Below the pieces are notes generated by a model. That model made no database searches, was not told the origin of the DNA, and saw only the letters and a program-made list of their open reading frames with translations. Positions 1 to 8,181 of a stretch of DNA of 13,540 bases are shown here, one piece after another. The position numbers and the translations under genes were made by a program. Source of the DNA: SZUA-265 sp966249405 (GTDB lineage: Bacteria; Myxococcota_A; Polyangia; Polyangiales; Polyangiaceae); NCBI GenBank assembly GCA_966249405.1, contig CBINDO010000225.1, forward strand, positions 1 through 13,540, read 5' to 3'. The first letter of the stretch is position 1, and each line of letters begins with the position of its first letter.

Positions 1-455
1 CGCTCGGCGGCAGCGGCGGACTGTTCCGGTCCGGACTCGGGCGTGAGGCTCGGCGTTTGGTTGGGCGGCGGGTGAATGGCAGGGTGCGCTGCGCGCTGCG
101 CGATCAGCGCGTGTTGACCGAGCGGGGGCACATCGGTGACCGTGAGAGTGACACGCTCGTCGGCCTCGACTTGGGTGTTGTCCGGCTCACGCGTGGTGGG
201 CGGTGCCGACGCATAGGGCTGTTGGGGCGCGCGTGCGGTGGTCGCACGCTCACGCAGTTCCCAACGGGCGGCTTCCTCTTGAGGAGGAGTATCGGGCACC
301 AGCGTTGGACGATTGAACGCGTCTTCGGCTACGTCGGAGGGTGAGACATAGGCGGGCACTTTGGGAGGCGTGGCCTCGTCGCGCGCAGGCGTCTGCGGAC
401 CGCCCTTGGTGTTGGGCAGCAGGCCTTTGCGTTTGAAGAAGTCGCCCCCAGCCAT
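1..455 (-). CDS. Proline-rich protein of unknown function, N-terminal part only
   Basis: The frame is open from an ATG at 453-455 to the left edge, giving 151 residues; the C-terminus lies outside the window. It begins MAGGDFFKRKGLLPNTKGG and continues as a proline-, alanine- and glutamate-rich, probably disordered chain with no signal peptide or membrane segment. I recognise no domain. The start is three bases after the stop codon of the dnaK gene on the same strand (TAG TAC ATG), which implies co-transcription and probably translational coupling. Only a weak AGG lies upstream, inside the end of dnaK. Third-position GC and the absence of stops over 455 bases support it as real. It could be a chaperone-linked adaptor or the disordered head of a larger protein, but nothing visible decides this. 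Confidence 0.7.
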   Translation of the reverse strand, partial: MAGGDFFKRKGLLPNTKGGPQTPARDEATPPKVPAYVSPSDVAEDAFNRPTLVPDTPPQEEAARWELRERATTARAPQQPYASAPPTTREPDNTQVEADERVTLTVTDVPPLGQHALIAQRAAHPAIHPPPNQTPSLTPESGPEQSAAAAE

Positions 456-458
456 GTA

Positions 459-2291
459 CTACCTGTGAGACACGACCCCTCGGAACATCCGTTGAGTGCG
501 CTCCAGCGAAGCCAGATGGGTCGCCAACACCGAAGCGTCGTGTCCGGAGCTCGCGGCCTTGGCTTGCGATATCGCGGCACGGGCCTTCGTGAGGGCATCG
601 CGGCCAAATTCGCTGTTTCCGACCATGCGCTCGACTTCCGGGATCGTGCGCTCGAGTTCGGCGCACAACGTCTCGGCTTGTTGCTTGAGGCGCTCGAACT
701 CTTCGTCGCTGCGGCGTTCGACCAGGTAGTCGCGCGCGTTCTCCATCATCGTGTCGATCTCGTCACGGGTGAGACCACTCGAGGCCGTCACCTGGATCGA
801 CTGAGCTTTGCCGTTTTCGAGATCCTTGGCGCTCACGCTGACGATACCGTCCGTGTCGATTTGGAAGGTGACCTCGATCTCGACTTCACCGCGCGGCGCT
901 TGGCGTAGACCGGTGAGGATGAACTCACCGAGGAGTTCGTTCTCGGTGGCGTTCAGGCTTTCGCCCTGCATCACGAGGATCTTTACCGCCGTTTGGTTGT
1001 CACGACTCGTGGTGAACACCTTGGCGCTGCTGGTGGGAACGGTCGTGTTTTGACCGATGACTTCTTCGAACTTGCTCCCGGCGGTCATGATGCCGAGAGC
1101 GTGCGGCGTGACGTCGAGCAGCAACATGTGACTGCCGCTCGTCTCCGCATCGAGGAGGGCGGCTCCTTGGATCGCTGCCCCCAACGCCACTACCTCGTCA
1201 GGGTGAACACCTTGATTGGGACGCCGCTTGAAATATTGACCGACCGCCGTTTGAACTGCGGGCATCCGCGTCATGCCGCCGACGAGCAGCACGTCCTCCA
1301 CGTCCTGGACGTCCAGACCGGCGTCCATCAGCGCGTCGCGGCAGATGTCGATGGTCCGTTCCACGAGGTCACGCGTGAGCTCGTTGAGCGTGGCGCGGTT
1401 GAGCGACCGCTGCAGGTGCAACGCCTCGTTGCGGCCCGTCGAGATGATGAACGGCAGGTTGATCTCCGTCTCCTCGGCGTACGAAAGTTCACATTTGGCC
1501 TTCTCTGCTGCGTCCTTGAGGCGTTGCAGAGCCATGCGATCCTGCTTCAGGTCGATCTGGTGCGCTTGCCGAAATCCATCGACCAACCAATCGAGGATGC
1601 GGGCGTCGAAATCTTCGCCTCCCAGGAACGTGTCGCCGGTCGTGGCGATGACCTTGAACACGCCGTTGCTGCTGATCTCGAGGATCGAGACGTCGAACGT
1701 ACCGCCGCCGAGGTCGTACACCGCTACCGTTTGGTCGAGCTTCTTGCCGTATCCGAACGCAAGCGCAGCGGCGGTGGGCTCGTTGATGATGCGGATCACG
1801 TCGAGGCCAGCGATCGCACCCGCGTCCTTCGTCGCTTGCCGTTGGTTGTCGTTGAAATACGCCGGGACGGTGATTACCGCCTTCTGCACCGGCGACCCGA
1901 GGTAGTCGTCGGCGATCACCTTCATCTCCTGAAGGATCATCGAGCTGACCTCGGGCACGGAAAGTTGGGTCCCACGCAACTCGATCCGCACGTCGTCGTG
2001 CGGACCCTCGACGATGCGGTAGCTGCAGGTCAAGCGTGCGGCCTCGGTCTGACGGCTCGACCACTTGCGTCCGATCAGGCGTTTGGCCGCAAATACGGTG
2101 TTCTCGGCGTTGGTTATCGCTTGGCGCTTGGCGATGTGGCCCACCAAGCGTTTTCCGGCCTGAGTGACCGCCACCATGCTCGGCGTGGTCTTGTACCCCC
2201 CGCGGTTGGGAATGACGACCGGGCCATTCTCCTCCAAAATGGCGACACAAGAGTTGGTCGTGCCCAAGTCGATGCCAATCACCCGTTCCAT
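459..2291 (-). CDS. dnaK: Hsp70 chaperone DnaK (paralogue with no C-terminal tail)
   Basis: This is a 610-residue cytosolic Hsp70 ATPase. The nucleotide-binding domain is complete: phosphate-1 motif GIDLGTTNS (6-14), IINEPTAAALAFGYG (168-182), phosphate-2 VYDLGGGTFDVS (191-202) and the adenosine motif LLVGGMTRMPAV (335-346). The linker is HMLLLDVTP (388-396), the substrate-binding beta domain runs to about 505 (APRGEVEIEVTF at 465-476) and a helical lid covers about 508-605. It ends in VVSHR, so the disordered acidic tail of E. coli DnaK (638 aa, ending EEVKDKK) is missing. Compared with E. coli, the linker region has SHMLLLDVTPHALG in place of KDVLLLDVTPLSLG. The gene is 28 bp downstream of the J-domain gene and 3 bp upstream of the next ORF, so it sits in the middle of an operon. 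No GrpE gene is visible. Myxobacteria carry many DnaK paralogues, so this need not be the housekeeping copy. Confidence 0.97.
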   Translation of the reverse strand: MERVIGIDLGTTNSCVAILEENGPVVIPNRGGYKTTPSMVAVTQAGKRLVGHIAKRQAITNAENTVFAAKRLIGRKWSSRQTEAARLTCSYRIVEGPHDDVRIELRGTQLSVPEVSSMILQEMKVIADDYLGSPVQKAVITVPAYFNDNQRQATKDAGAIAGLDVIRIINEPTAAALAFGYGKKLDQTVAVYDLGGGTFDVSILEISSNGVFKVIATTGDTFLGGEDFDARILDWLVDGFRQAHQIDLKQDRMALQRLKDAAEKAKCELSYAEETEINLPFIISTGRNEALHLQRSLNRATLNELTRDLVERTIDICRDALMDAGLDVQDVEDVLLVGGMTRMPAVQTAVGQYFKRRPNQGVHPDEVVALGAAIQGAALLDAETSGSHMLLLDVTPHALGIMTAGSKFEEVIGQNTTVPTSSAKVFTTSRDNQTAVKILVMQGESLNATENELLGEFILTGLRQAPRGEVEIEVTFQIDTDGIVSVSAKDLENGKAQSIQVTASSGLTRDEIDTMMENARDYLVERRSDEEFERLKQQAETLCAELERTIPEVERMVGNSEFGRDALTKARAAISQAKAASSGHDASVLATHLASLERTQRMFRGVVSHR

Positions 2292-2319
2292 TAAACCCCG
2301 ATCTTTGCTTTCCCTCGGC

Positions 2320-3834
2320 TTATACGTCTCCGCGCCTTAGGCGCTCAAGCCAACTTTGCACGCTTTTTTCCGAAGGGGACAATTCTTGCGCCTTCTCCGC
2401 CTCACGTGTCGCACTAGCGCGCATGCCTGCTCCCGCGTACACCCTCGACAGGAGCAGGCGAAACTGCGGATTGGCGGGCGACAGTTGAACTGCCTGGCGT
2501 GCACTATCGGCGGCGCGTTTCCACACGACAGCGGGATCTTTGCCGCCAGCGTTCGCGATACTCTCGAGGCACTCGGCGGTCTTTGCGAACAGCGCGGCAT
2601 CTTTGGCGGTCGCTGCCGCCTTTTCGTAACACGCGGCGGCGCCCTCCAAGTCACCGTCCCGTTCGGCCGCCCGCGCCCGATCGAGCATCATCGAGCGGCT
2701 GGAAGGCGGCGCGTTGCTCGGTGACCGACGGCTCGGGACCGAGGGCGAGGGCCGAGGCGCGGGGCGTTCACCAGAAGGCATCGAGCGCATGCCGCGCTCC
2801 AGCGAACGAATCGCCATCTGGCGGCGTTGATCGACCGACACCGGCGGCAGAGACCCGTCGCCGGCCGCACCAGGCTTTGTCTTGGCCGTGACCGGCGACG
2901 ACGAAGTACTGGTTGCTGGTATTCCGGTTGACGAGTTCGAGGACTTGACCTCGGCGACCGGTGCTTTCATCTCACCGACGGAACTCTTGAAGCGCGGTAC
3001 CTTGGTCGATGTTTTCTCCTCCACGGCCACCTGTGTGAGGTCGGTCGGAGACCGGGGCGCAACGGCTTGTGACGTGCTCGAGGCGCGCTGCGATGGCGCC
3101 GGCCGAGACGACTTCTTGGGCCTATCACTCGGGCGCCCGCTCGGCTTCGCGCTCGGTCGGACACTGGGCTGGGCCTGCGTCGCGGCCGTGGGCGTGACCT
3201 CGTCGCGAATCGAAGCAGGCGGCAAAGTGGCGTCGTATTCTTCGCGGCGCCGAGTCCGGGACAACGTGTCGTGGGCTTGCGTCAGCCGTTGAAAAACTGC
3301 TTCGAGCTTCTCCTTGTACGTTCCCAGGGTCTTGCCGAAGTGCTTGTCGGGGTGAAACGCCGCGACCTGCTCGAAGTAGGCAGCTTTCACCTGATCACGG
3401 GTCGCGCTGCGAGGCAATCCGAGCAGTTCGTAGTAGTTATTGGTACCGAGGCGCTTCCACAGCTTCCAGACGCGGTGTTGTTCCGACGCGGAAATGTCGA
3501 GGTCGGGGACCGCGACGAAGCCGTCGTCGACGGAAGGAGGAGGAGCCGAGCGTTTGCCCGATGGCGGCTGTTGTGTGGCGTTTGGGCGTGGCAAGGTTCC
3601 CGAGACCGAGGGTTCACGTCGAACCCGCCATCCGTCGAGGGCGCCGAGCTCGGCGAGTCGGTCCAACGCCTGCTCCACTTGAGCGGTGGACATCCCGGTG
3701 GTCAACGCGATGTCTTTGGGCGAAGTGAGCCCGTCCACGCGCGAAAACACGAACGCCTCCTCTGGGCGCAGCGGGAGCTTCTTGATGTCCACGCTGCGGT
3801 TGACGCGGGGCGGCTGAGCCACGGCTTCAGTCAA
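2320..3834 (-). CDS. J-domain (DnaJ-like) co-chaperone with TPR-like C-terminus
   Basis: The protein has 504 residues. A winged-helix-like segment (about 18-70, LPLRPEEAFVFSRVDGLTS) is followed by a short linker, then a J domain (about 133-202) with YYELLGL and the HPD triad at 161-163, which in this family stimulates Hsp70 ATPase activity. A long Ser/Pro/Thr-rich disordered region (about 205-380, with RPS-type repeats) leads to two or three TPR-like helical pairs (about 382-490, including GDLEGAAACYEKAA and AVQLSPANPQFRLLLSRVY). It lacks the Gly/Phe region, the zinc centre and the CTD of classical DnaJ, so it is a type III J protein. The TTG start at 3834 is chosen because GGAGG lies five bases upstream; an in-frame GTG four codons later has no better site. 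It is first in the minus-strand operon, with dnaK 28 bp downstream as its likely partner. Confidence 0.93.
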   Translation of the reverse strand: MTEAVAQPPRVNRSVDIKKLPLRPEEAFVFSRVDGLTSPKDIALTTGMSTAQVEQALDRLAELGALDGWRVRREPSVSGTLPRPNATQQPPSGKRSAPPPSVDDGFVAVPDLDISASEQHRVWKLWKRLGTNNYYELLGLPRSATRDQVKAAYFEQVAAFHPDKHFGKTLGTYKEKLEAVFQRLTQAHDTLSRTRRREEYDATLPPASIRDEVTPTAATQAQPSVRPSAKPSGRPSDRPKKSSRPAPSQRASSTSQAVAPRSPTDLTQVAVEEKTSTKVPRFKSSVGEMKAPVAEVKSSNSSTGIPATSTSSSPVTAKTKPGAAGDGSLPPVSVDQRRQMAIRSLERGMRSMPSGERPAPRPSPSVPSRRSPSNAPPSSRSMMLDRARAAERDGDLEGAAACYEKAAATAKDAALFAKTAECLESIANAGGKDPAVVWKRAADSARQAVQLSPANPQFRLLLSRVYAGAGMRASATREAEKAQELSPSEKSVQSWLERLRRGDV

Positions 3835-3839
3835 TTGTG

Positions 3840-3844
3840 CCTCC
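3840..3844 (-). promoter_or_regulatory. Ribosome binding site that decides a TTG start
   Basis: On the minus strand GGAGG is followed by five bases (CACAA) and TTG. This good Shine-Dalgarno spacing supports the TTG at 3834 as the start of the J-domain gene over the GTG further in. Confidence 0.75.
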
Positions 3845-4037
3845 GGTCGTTGGTGTGCATGGGGTTGTTTTCGTTTACGGCGTCTTCGGCCAAGCGCAGA
3901 ACCGAAGAACGCATCTACCGTGCCCAGTTCGAGATCAGCGTGCCACTAGCAAGCGGTATCGGCGAGCGCTTCGATAATCCTTTCCGTACCGGTGGTCGAC
4001 CCACAGTCCGACACCCGCACACACCGCGTCACGGGGT
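3845..4037. other. Divergent intergenic region (J-domain operon / rhomboid gene)
   Basis: About 200 bp lie between the divergent starts at 3834 and 4038 and must hold promoters for both. I see no convincing -35/-10 pair, no CIRCE heat-shock element and no tRNA. No ORF reading through it has the character of a gene. Confidence 0.5.
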
Positions 4038-4925
4038 TTGACACGCTCACCACGAAGAACGTACCCCAACGTGGTGAGTCCGGCGTCCAAGGTATGTGAG
4101 CGATGCGGCCGTTTGAACGGTATCGACGAAACGGCCTGCAACCGTTGCGGCGCGCGTTTCCCAGGTCGAGTCGAGGGCGGGGTCGGGGCCGCTCTCCGAG
4201 CCGTATTGGGCAGAGACACTCCCATGGTGAGATTCTTCGTGGGGTTGTGTGTGCTCGTATTCGGACTCACGGTGTTCGACGGTACGAGTGTTCATCTGTC
4301 GGGCCGAGGGTTGCTCAACCAGACGGTTCGCTGGGGGGCGCTGCACCCGATGTTGGTATTCGACGAGCCTTGGCGCCTACTTTCCGCGGTGTTCGTTCAC
4401 CTCGGGTTCCTTCACCTCCTGATGAACATGGCCGCACTCGTCTCTTGGGGGGCTGCCATCGAGCGAACACTCGGCTCGGCGCGCTTCGTGATCACTTTCG
4501 TCGGCACTGGTTTCTTGGGTTTCGTCGTGAGTGTGGCCTGGAGCATCTTCGGGTGGGGAACCTTGGCTCTCACGGCCGGCGCCAGCGGCGGGCTGTTTGG
4601 GTTGATGGCGTTCGACGTCGGGTATCTCTACAAACAACGCAATCCGGCGTGGAAACAGGCGCTCATCCGCTCCGTCGTGTTCACGGTGTTGATGGCCTTG
4701 TTGGGACCGGTGAACAACGCGGCGCACATCGGCGGGGGCATCGCCGGGATGATCTTCGGTTATCTGTCTTACCGCGAGCGTGTGTGGCGCGAGTTCGAAC
4801 GCGTGTGGCGCGTCGTCGCCGCGCTCCTGGTCGTAGCCTCTTTGGTCAGCATTGGGCTGAGCTACGTGTCACCAACGTCCAAGGCAGTGCGCGATGCCGA
4901 ACGTCAGAACGGCAACATGGACTGA
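4038..4925 (+). CDS. Rhomboid-family intramembrane serine protease with N-terminal zinc ribbon
   Basis: The protein has 295 residues and cleaves membrane proteins within the bilayer. An N-terminal zinc ribbon, CERCG and CNRCG (Cys20, 23, 34, 37), is followed by a multi-pass core with about six or seven hydrophobic segments between 64 and 276. Rhomboid hallmarks are intact: H121-x4-H126-x3-N130 (compare HxxxxHxxxN in GlpG), nucleophile Ser183 in GASG (181-184) and catalytic His230 in NNAAHIGGGIAGMIFGY. The catalytic Ser-His dyad is therefore present. The start is uncertain: TTG at 4038 gives the longest frame, while GTG at 4071 or 4074 would still keep the whole zinc ribbon; no option has a clear ribosome binding site. 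The 3' end overlaps the convergent lipoprotein gene by 22 bp. Substrates cannot be inferred. Confidence 0.93.
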   Translation: MTRSPRRTYPNVVSPASKVCERCGRLNGIDETACNRCGARFPGRVEGGVGAALRAVLGRDTPMVRFFVGLCVLVFGLTVFDGTSVHLSGRGLLNQTVRWGALHPMLVFDEPWRLLSAVFVHLGFLHLLMNMAALVSWGAAIERTLGSARFVITFVGTGFLGFVVSVAWSIFGWGTLALTAGASGGLFGLMAFDVGYLYKQRNPAWKQALIRSVVFTVLMALLGPVNNAAHIGGGIAGMIFGYLSYRERVWREFERVWRVVAALLVVASLVSIGLSYVSPTSKAVRDAERQNGNMD

Positions 4926-6562
4926 CAGTCGGGGTCCAAGCTGCACGACCGCAGCGCGCCGCCGACCGAGGTCTCGACGCCTGCCAACAACGTCGTCCCT
5001 ACCCAGATCGCGTCGACCCCGACCACCAACGCATCTTCCGTCAAGCTCGCCTTGCCGGCCGCGTTCACATCCAGGGACGAAAGCGTCAGGTCGCCGAACA
5101 CCACGCGTTCCCAAAGGCGCGCCAAGGCTGCGTCGCACAGCTCCGCTCCGCACGTCGTATCGCAGCCGTCGAACAAGGTGCCGCTGGGTGCGGTCATCCA
5201 CTGCGCGACGAGGCCACAGTCGAAGTCCGCCGCCAATGCGGACAGAACGTCGGTAACTCCCGCATCTGCGCCGCCGGTTACCGCTGAATCGGCGAGGCAC
5301 GCGAACAGTGAAGAAGGAGCTAGGCGTAGGTCGAACCCGACGCGCAATACGTCCTGTGCATCCACGGTAATCGACGCCAAGTGGTTCGGAGGCAACAAAC
5401 AGACGTCTGGCGGCTTACCGGCGACCGACACCAGCTCGAATGAGCCCCGGTTGTCGTCGTCGTATGCGAGCGTTCCCACGAACGCGCGCGGCGACTGAAG
5501 CAACTTGGCGCCGTCTTGGAGCCAACGCTGTACGCGCGAAGAGAGGCCGTTCTGGGCGCCCTCGGGCGACAGGTTCGTCGTCAAGAGTGCATCCCAACCG
5601 GCGCTTTCTCGGCTTTGGCGAAACAGGGCCGGATCGGTGCTCTCCTCGCCCATCTCGTCGAGCAGGGCGTCCACGTCCGAAGCCGATTCCCCGCGGAACT
5701 TGGCGGTCAGCTGAGACAGGTAAGAGACGGTGTCCTTGGTCGTCAGCAGGGTGGACCAAAATTCACTCTCCGGTGCGACGTTGAGCTCGATTGGAAAGGT
5801 GAGCTGTGAGACATCCGCAAAGCGCTGGTTGATGGGGATCTCGACACGATTGACGGCGCGTGGGGTCAATTTCGCGCCGCCGACACAGCCCATGGCGAAA
5901 CGTTCCGCCTTGACCAAGATCGTGAGCGGTTCACGGCTCGGTACGTCGGCGAAGCCATATTCGGGGATGGACCCTTCGGGCGCTAGTGAGCGCACCACCG
6001 TTTGCGCAGAGCTCCACGCCGGATCGTTGTACCCGAGCTCGCACGACAGGTTCGGGCCCCACAACATCTGCCACTGGTCGAAGGTCCGATTGCCAGCGTA
6101 AACTGGGGCAATCACCAACTCCGCCGCGGACCTCTCGTTGAGCTTGACGCTCACGGTAGCGCGCTCATCGTCAGCGGTTGCCTGGAGGCGCAGCTCCTCG
6201 CCGCTGTGCGCGACCACCGTGAGACGGGTCTTGCCGATTCCGTTCACGTTGGTCGACAACTGCGGTGCGTCTAGGTACGCGTCGTCGCCGCCGGCGATGA
6301 TCGCGAGCTGTACGAGATGAACAGCGGCCGGTTCGACGCGCACCGTGACCTCGGTACTCTGCCCTGGTTCGAGCTCGTCGTTTTCGAGCGAGAGCGTCAC
6401 GGCGGTGACCTTGCCGTCGCCTGCGTCGGCAGGTGACCGAGAGCTTCCGTCACTCGGATCCGCACTGGCTCCGCTGTCCGTGGCCCGACTACACGCGGCT
6501 AGCAGCGCACACGCCAAGGCAATGTGCGAGCAGCGCTGGCGGTTGTACAGCTTCGGACCCAC
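4904..6562 (-). CDS. Secreted lipoprotein of unknown function with Ig-like N-terminal domain
   Basis: From the GTG at 6562 it has 552 residues. It begins with a lipoprotein signal peptide: basic head (KLYNRQR), hydrophobic stretch IALACALLAAC and lipobox LAAC with Cys24, followed by a Ser/Asp/Gly linker. Residues about 52-141 read like a bacterial Ig-like (Big-type) beta domain (VTAVTLSLENDELEPGQST). The rest has no domain I recognise; it contains ten further cysteines, several close together (DGCDTTCGAELC, RSCSLDPDC), suggesting disulfides outside the cytoplasm. The open frame runs upstream to 7246, but that part is antisense to pilR and lacks a signal peptide at its head, so the GTG just before the signal peptide is preferred. 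The function is unknown; it is probably a surface or periplasmic lipoprotein. Confidence 0.85.
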   Translation of the reverse strand: MGPKLYNRQRCSHIALACALLAACSRATDSGASADPSDGSSRSPADAGDGKVTAVTLSLENDELEPGQSTEVTVRVEPAAVHLVQLAIIAGGDDAYLDAPQLSTNVNGIGKTRLTVVAHSGEELRLQATADDERATVSVKLNERSAAELVIAPVYAGNRTFDQWQMLWGPNLSCELGYNDPAWSSAQTVVRSLAPEGSIPEYGFADVPSREPLTILVKAERFAMGCVGGAKLTPRAVNRVEIPINQRFADVSQLTFPIELNVAPESEFWSTLLTTKDTVSYLSQLTAKFRGESASDVDALLDEMGEESTDPALFRQSRESAGWDALLTTNLSPEGAQNGLSSRVQRWLQDGAKLLQSPRAFVGTLAYDDDNRGSFELVSVAGKPPDVCLLPPNHLASITVDAQDVLRVGFDLRLAPSSLFACLADSAVTGGADAGVTDVLSALAADFDCGLVAQWMTAPSGTLFDGCDTTCGAELCDAALARLWERVVFGDLTLSSLDVNAAGKASLTEDALVVGVDAIWVGTTLLAGVETSVGGALRSCSLDPDCQSMLPF

Positions 6563-6670
6563 GATGTGACCTAGGGTACGAGCAAGTTGCGTCCGGATCA
6601 ATCTGCTTACCGGCCAAAGCGGAGTGGGAAAGTAGCCAGAGCGCACTACCACGGTGTTATTGTGGCGATC
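6563..6670. other. Divergent intergenic region (lipoprotein gene / pilR)
   Basis: These 108 bp separate the start of the lipoprotein gene from the preferred pilR start. I see no sigma-54 element here, which suggests pilR itself is not sigma-54 dependent. No clear -35/-10 pair could be identified. Confidence 0.45.
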
Positions 6671-8083
6671 ATGGCAACGATAGCGCCTGCTGGACTTCGG
6701 ATTTTGGTCGTCGATGACGAGCCCAGCTTGAGACAGATGCTCGAGATCTTGCTCGGTCGCCGCGGCTACGAAGTGACGTGCGTGCCAGGTTACAAAGCAG
6801 CATCGGAAGTCCTGCGGGACGCGCCGCGACCGTTTCCCGTCGTGCTCACCGACCTCGTCATGCCGGACGGTTCGGGTCTCGACGTGTTGGCGGCCGCCAA
6901 ACGTCGTGATCAAACGTCGGAGGTCATATTGATGACCGCCCACTCGACGGTGGACAACGCCGTCGCGGCCATGCGGTCGGGTGCCTTCAACTTCGTGACC
7001 AAACCGTTCGACGCAGAGCAGCTCGCCGTCCTGGTGGACAAGGCGGTGGAGACTCACGCTCTGCTGAACGAGAACGTACGCCTGCGCGCCCAAGTATCGG
7101 CGCAATCGACTCCCGACATCGTCGGCAAGAGCCTCGCGATGCGACGTGTCTTGGAGCTCGTCGCGCGCGTGGCCAGCACCAAAACCACGGTGCTCATCAC
7201 CGGGGAGAGTGGTACCGGCAAGGAACGGATCGCGCGCGCAGTGCACGACGCCTCGGATCGCAAGAGTGGTCCGTTCCTCGTCGTCAACTGCGGCGCGCTA
7301 CCGGAGAACCTCATGGAATCGGAGCTTTTCGGTCACGAACGCGGGGCCTTCACGGGAGCCGTGGGCAAACACAACGGGCTCTTCCGGGACGCGAACGGCG
7401 GCACCGTGTTGCTCGACGAGGTAGGGGAGCTTCCGCCCTCGCTGCAGGTGAAATTGCTACGTGTCTTACAAGAGAAGGCCGTGCGCCCGGTGGGCGCCAG
7501 CGCAGAGATCGGGGTCGACGTACGAGTGCTCGCGGCCACCAACCGCGACGTCGAGCAGGACGTCAAAGCAGGACGCTTCCGGCAGGACCTCTACTATCGC
7601 CTCAACGTCATCCGGTTGGAACTGCCGCCGCTGCGCGAGCGGCGCGAGGATATTCCGATGCTCGTCGAGAAGTTCGTCCAGCGGTTTGCTCAGGAGATGG
7701 GCAAAGAAGTGACCGGGTTGACGCCGGACGCAGTGCGCGCCCTGGAACGGCACCCGTTCCCAGGCAACGTGCGCGAACTCGAGAACATGATGGAGCGCGC
7801 GGTAGCGCTGGCCGGGGCTCGGTCGATCGGCCTCGGGGACTTGCCCCGAGAGGTGAGTGGGATGGCCGCCGCGGAGTCTCCGGGGTTGCTCACGCTCCCG
7901 GAGTCGGGTTGCCAGCTCGACGAAGTCCTGGGCGAGGTGGAGCGGCGTCTCATCTTGCAGGCGTTGGAGGCGTCCGGCGGACTGCGCGCGGGAGCGGCGA
8001 ACCTCCTACACATCACTACTCGGTCGCTCCGCTACCGGCTCGCCAAACACGGCCTCGGCGACGAGTCCGACCTCGGCGACTGA
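6671..8083 (+). CDS. pilR: Sigma-54-dependent response regulator, PilR-like (NtrC family)
   Basis: The protein has 470 residues in three domains. The receiver (about 9-127) has the acidic pair D15-D16, phosphoacceptor D61 (LTDLVMPDG), T89 and K111 (TKPF). The AAA+ sigma-54 activation domain (about 149-385) has Walker A GESGTGKE (178-185), the sigma-54-contacting loop GAFTGA (225-230, exact), Walker B GGTVLLDE (243-250) and arginine-rich RFRQDLYYRLNV. The C-terminus is a Fis-type HTH (about 425-463, ending YRLAKHGL). All catalytic motifs are intact. The frame opens at a TTG at 6587, but the ATG at 6671 puts the receiver at the usual distance from the start and is preferred. The PilR assignment rests on synteny with the prepilin genes just downstream; by sequence alone it is an NtrC-type regulator. 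The partner kinase (PilS) is not in the window. Confidence 0.92.
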   Translation: MATIAPAGLRILVVDDEPSLRQMLEILLGRRGYEVTCVPGYKAASEVLRDAPRPFPVVLTDLVMPDGSGLDVLAAAKRRDQTSEVILMTAHSTVDNAVAAMRSGAFNFVTKPFDAEQLAVLVDKAVETHALLNENVRLRAQVSAQSTPDIVGKSLAMRRVLELVARVASTKTTVLITGESGTGKERIARAVHDASDRKSGPFLVVNCGALPENLMESELFGHERGAFTGAVGKHNGLFRDANGGTVLLDEVGELPPSLQVKLLRVLQEKAVRPVGASAEIGVDVRVLAATNRDVEQDVKAGRFRQDLYYRLNVIRLELPPLRERREDIPMLVEKFVQRFAQEMGKEVTGLTPDAVRALERHPFPGNVRELENMMERAVALAGARSIGLGDLPREVSGMAAAESPGLLTLPESGCQLDEVLGEVERRLILQALEASGGLRAGAANLLHITTRSLRYRLAKHGLGDESDLGD

Positions 8084-8181
8084 CGGCAGTCGGCGCGGCG
8101 CGCTGGAAACGAAGGCGTATGCTGGGCGCCCTTCAAAGGCATCCCAACCGGGGTCGAAGCGTGGCATACTGTTCTTTCACC

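Noticed and set aside
993..2294. 433-codon plus-strand ORF opposite dnaK
   Set aside because: Long antisense frames over dnaK are a well-known by-product of its codon use in GC-rich genomes. The translation shows no domain, and the minus strand clearly encodes DnaK.
3835..4037. Possible tRNA or heat-shock CIRCE element in the divergent gap
   Set aside because: No cloverleaf arms and no TTAGCACTC-type inverted repeat could be found.
6563..7246. Upstream extension of the lipoprotein frame by 228 codons
   Set aside because: It is antisense to the conserved pilR receiver and AAA+ coding region and would bury the lipoprotein signal peptide inside the protein.
8077..8092. CGACTG-ACGG-CAGTCG hairpin at the pilR stop as a terminator
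   Set aside because: The stem is only 6 bp and no T-run follows.
8162..8177. TGGCATACTGTTCTTT as a sigma-54 promoter for prepilin 1
   Set aside because: The -12 GC is missing and the element would lie only four bases before the ATG.
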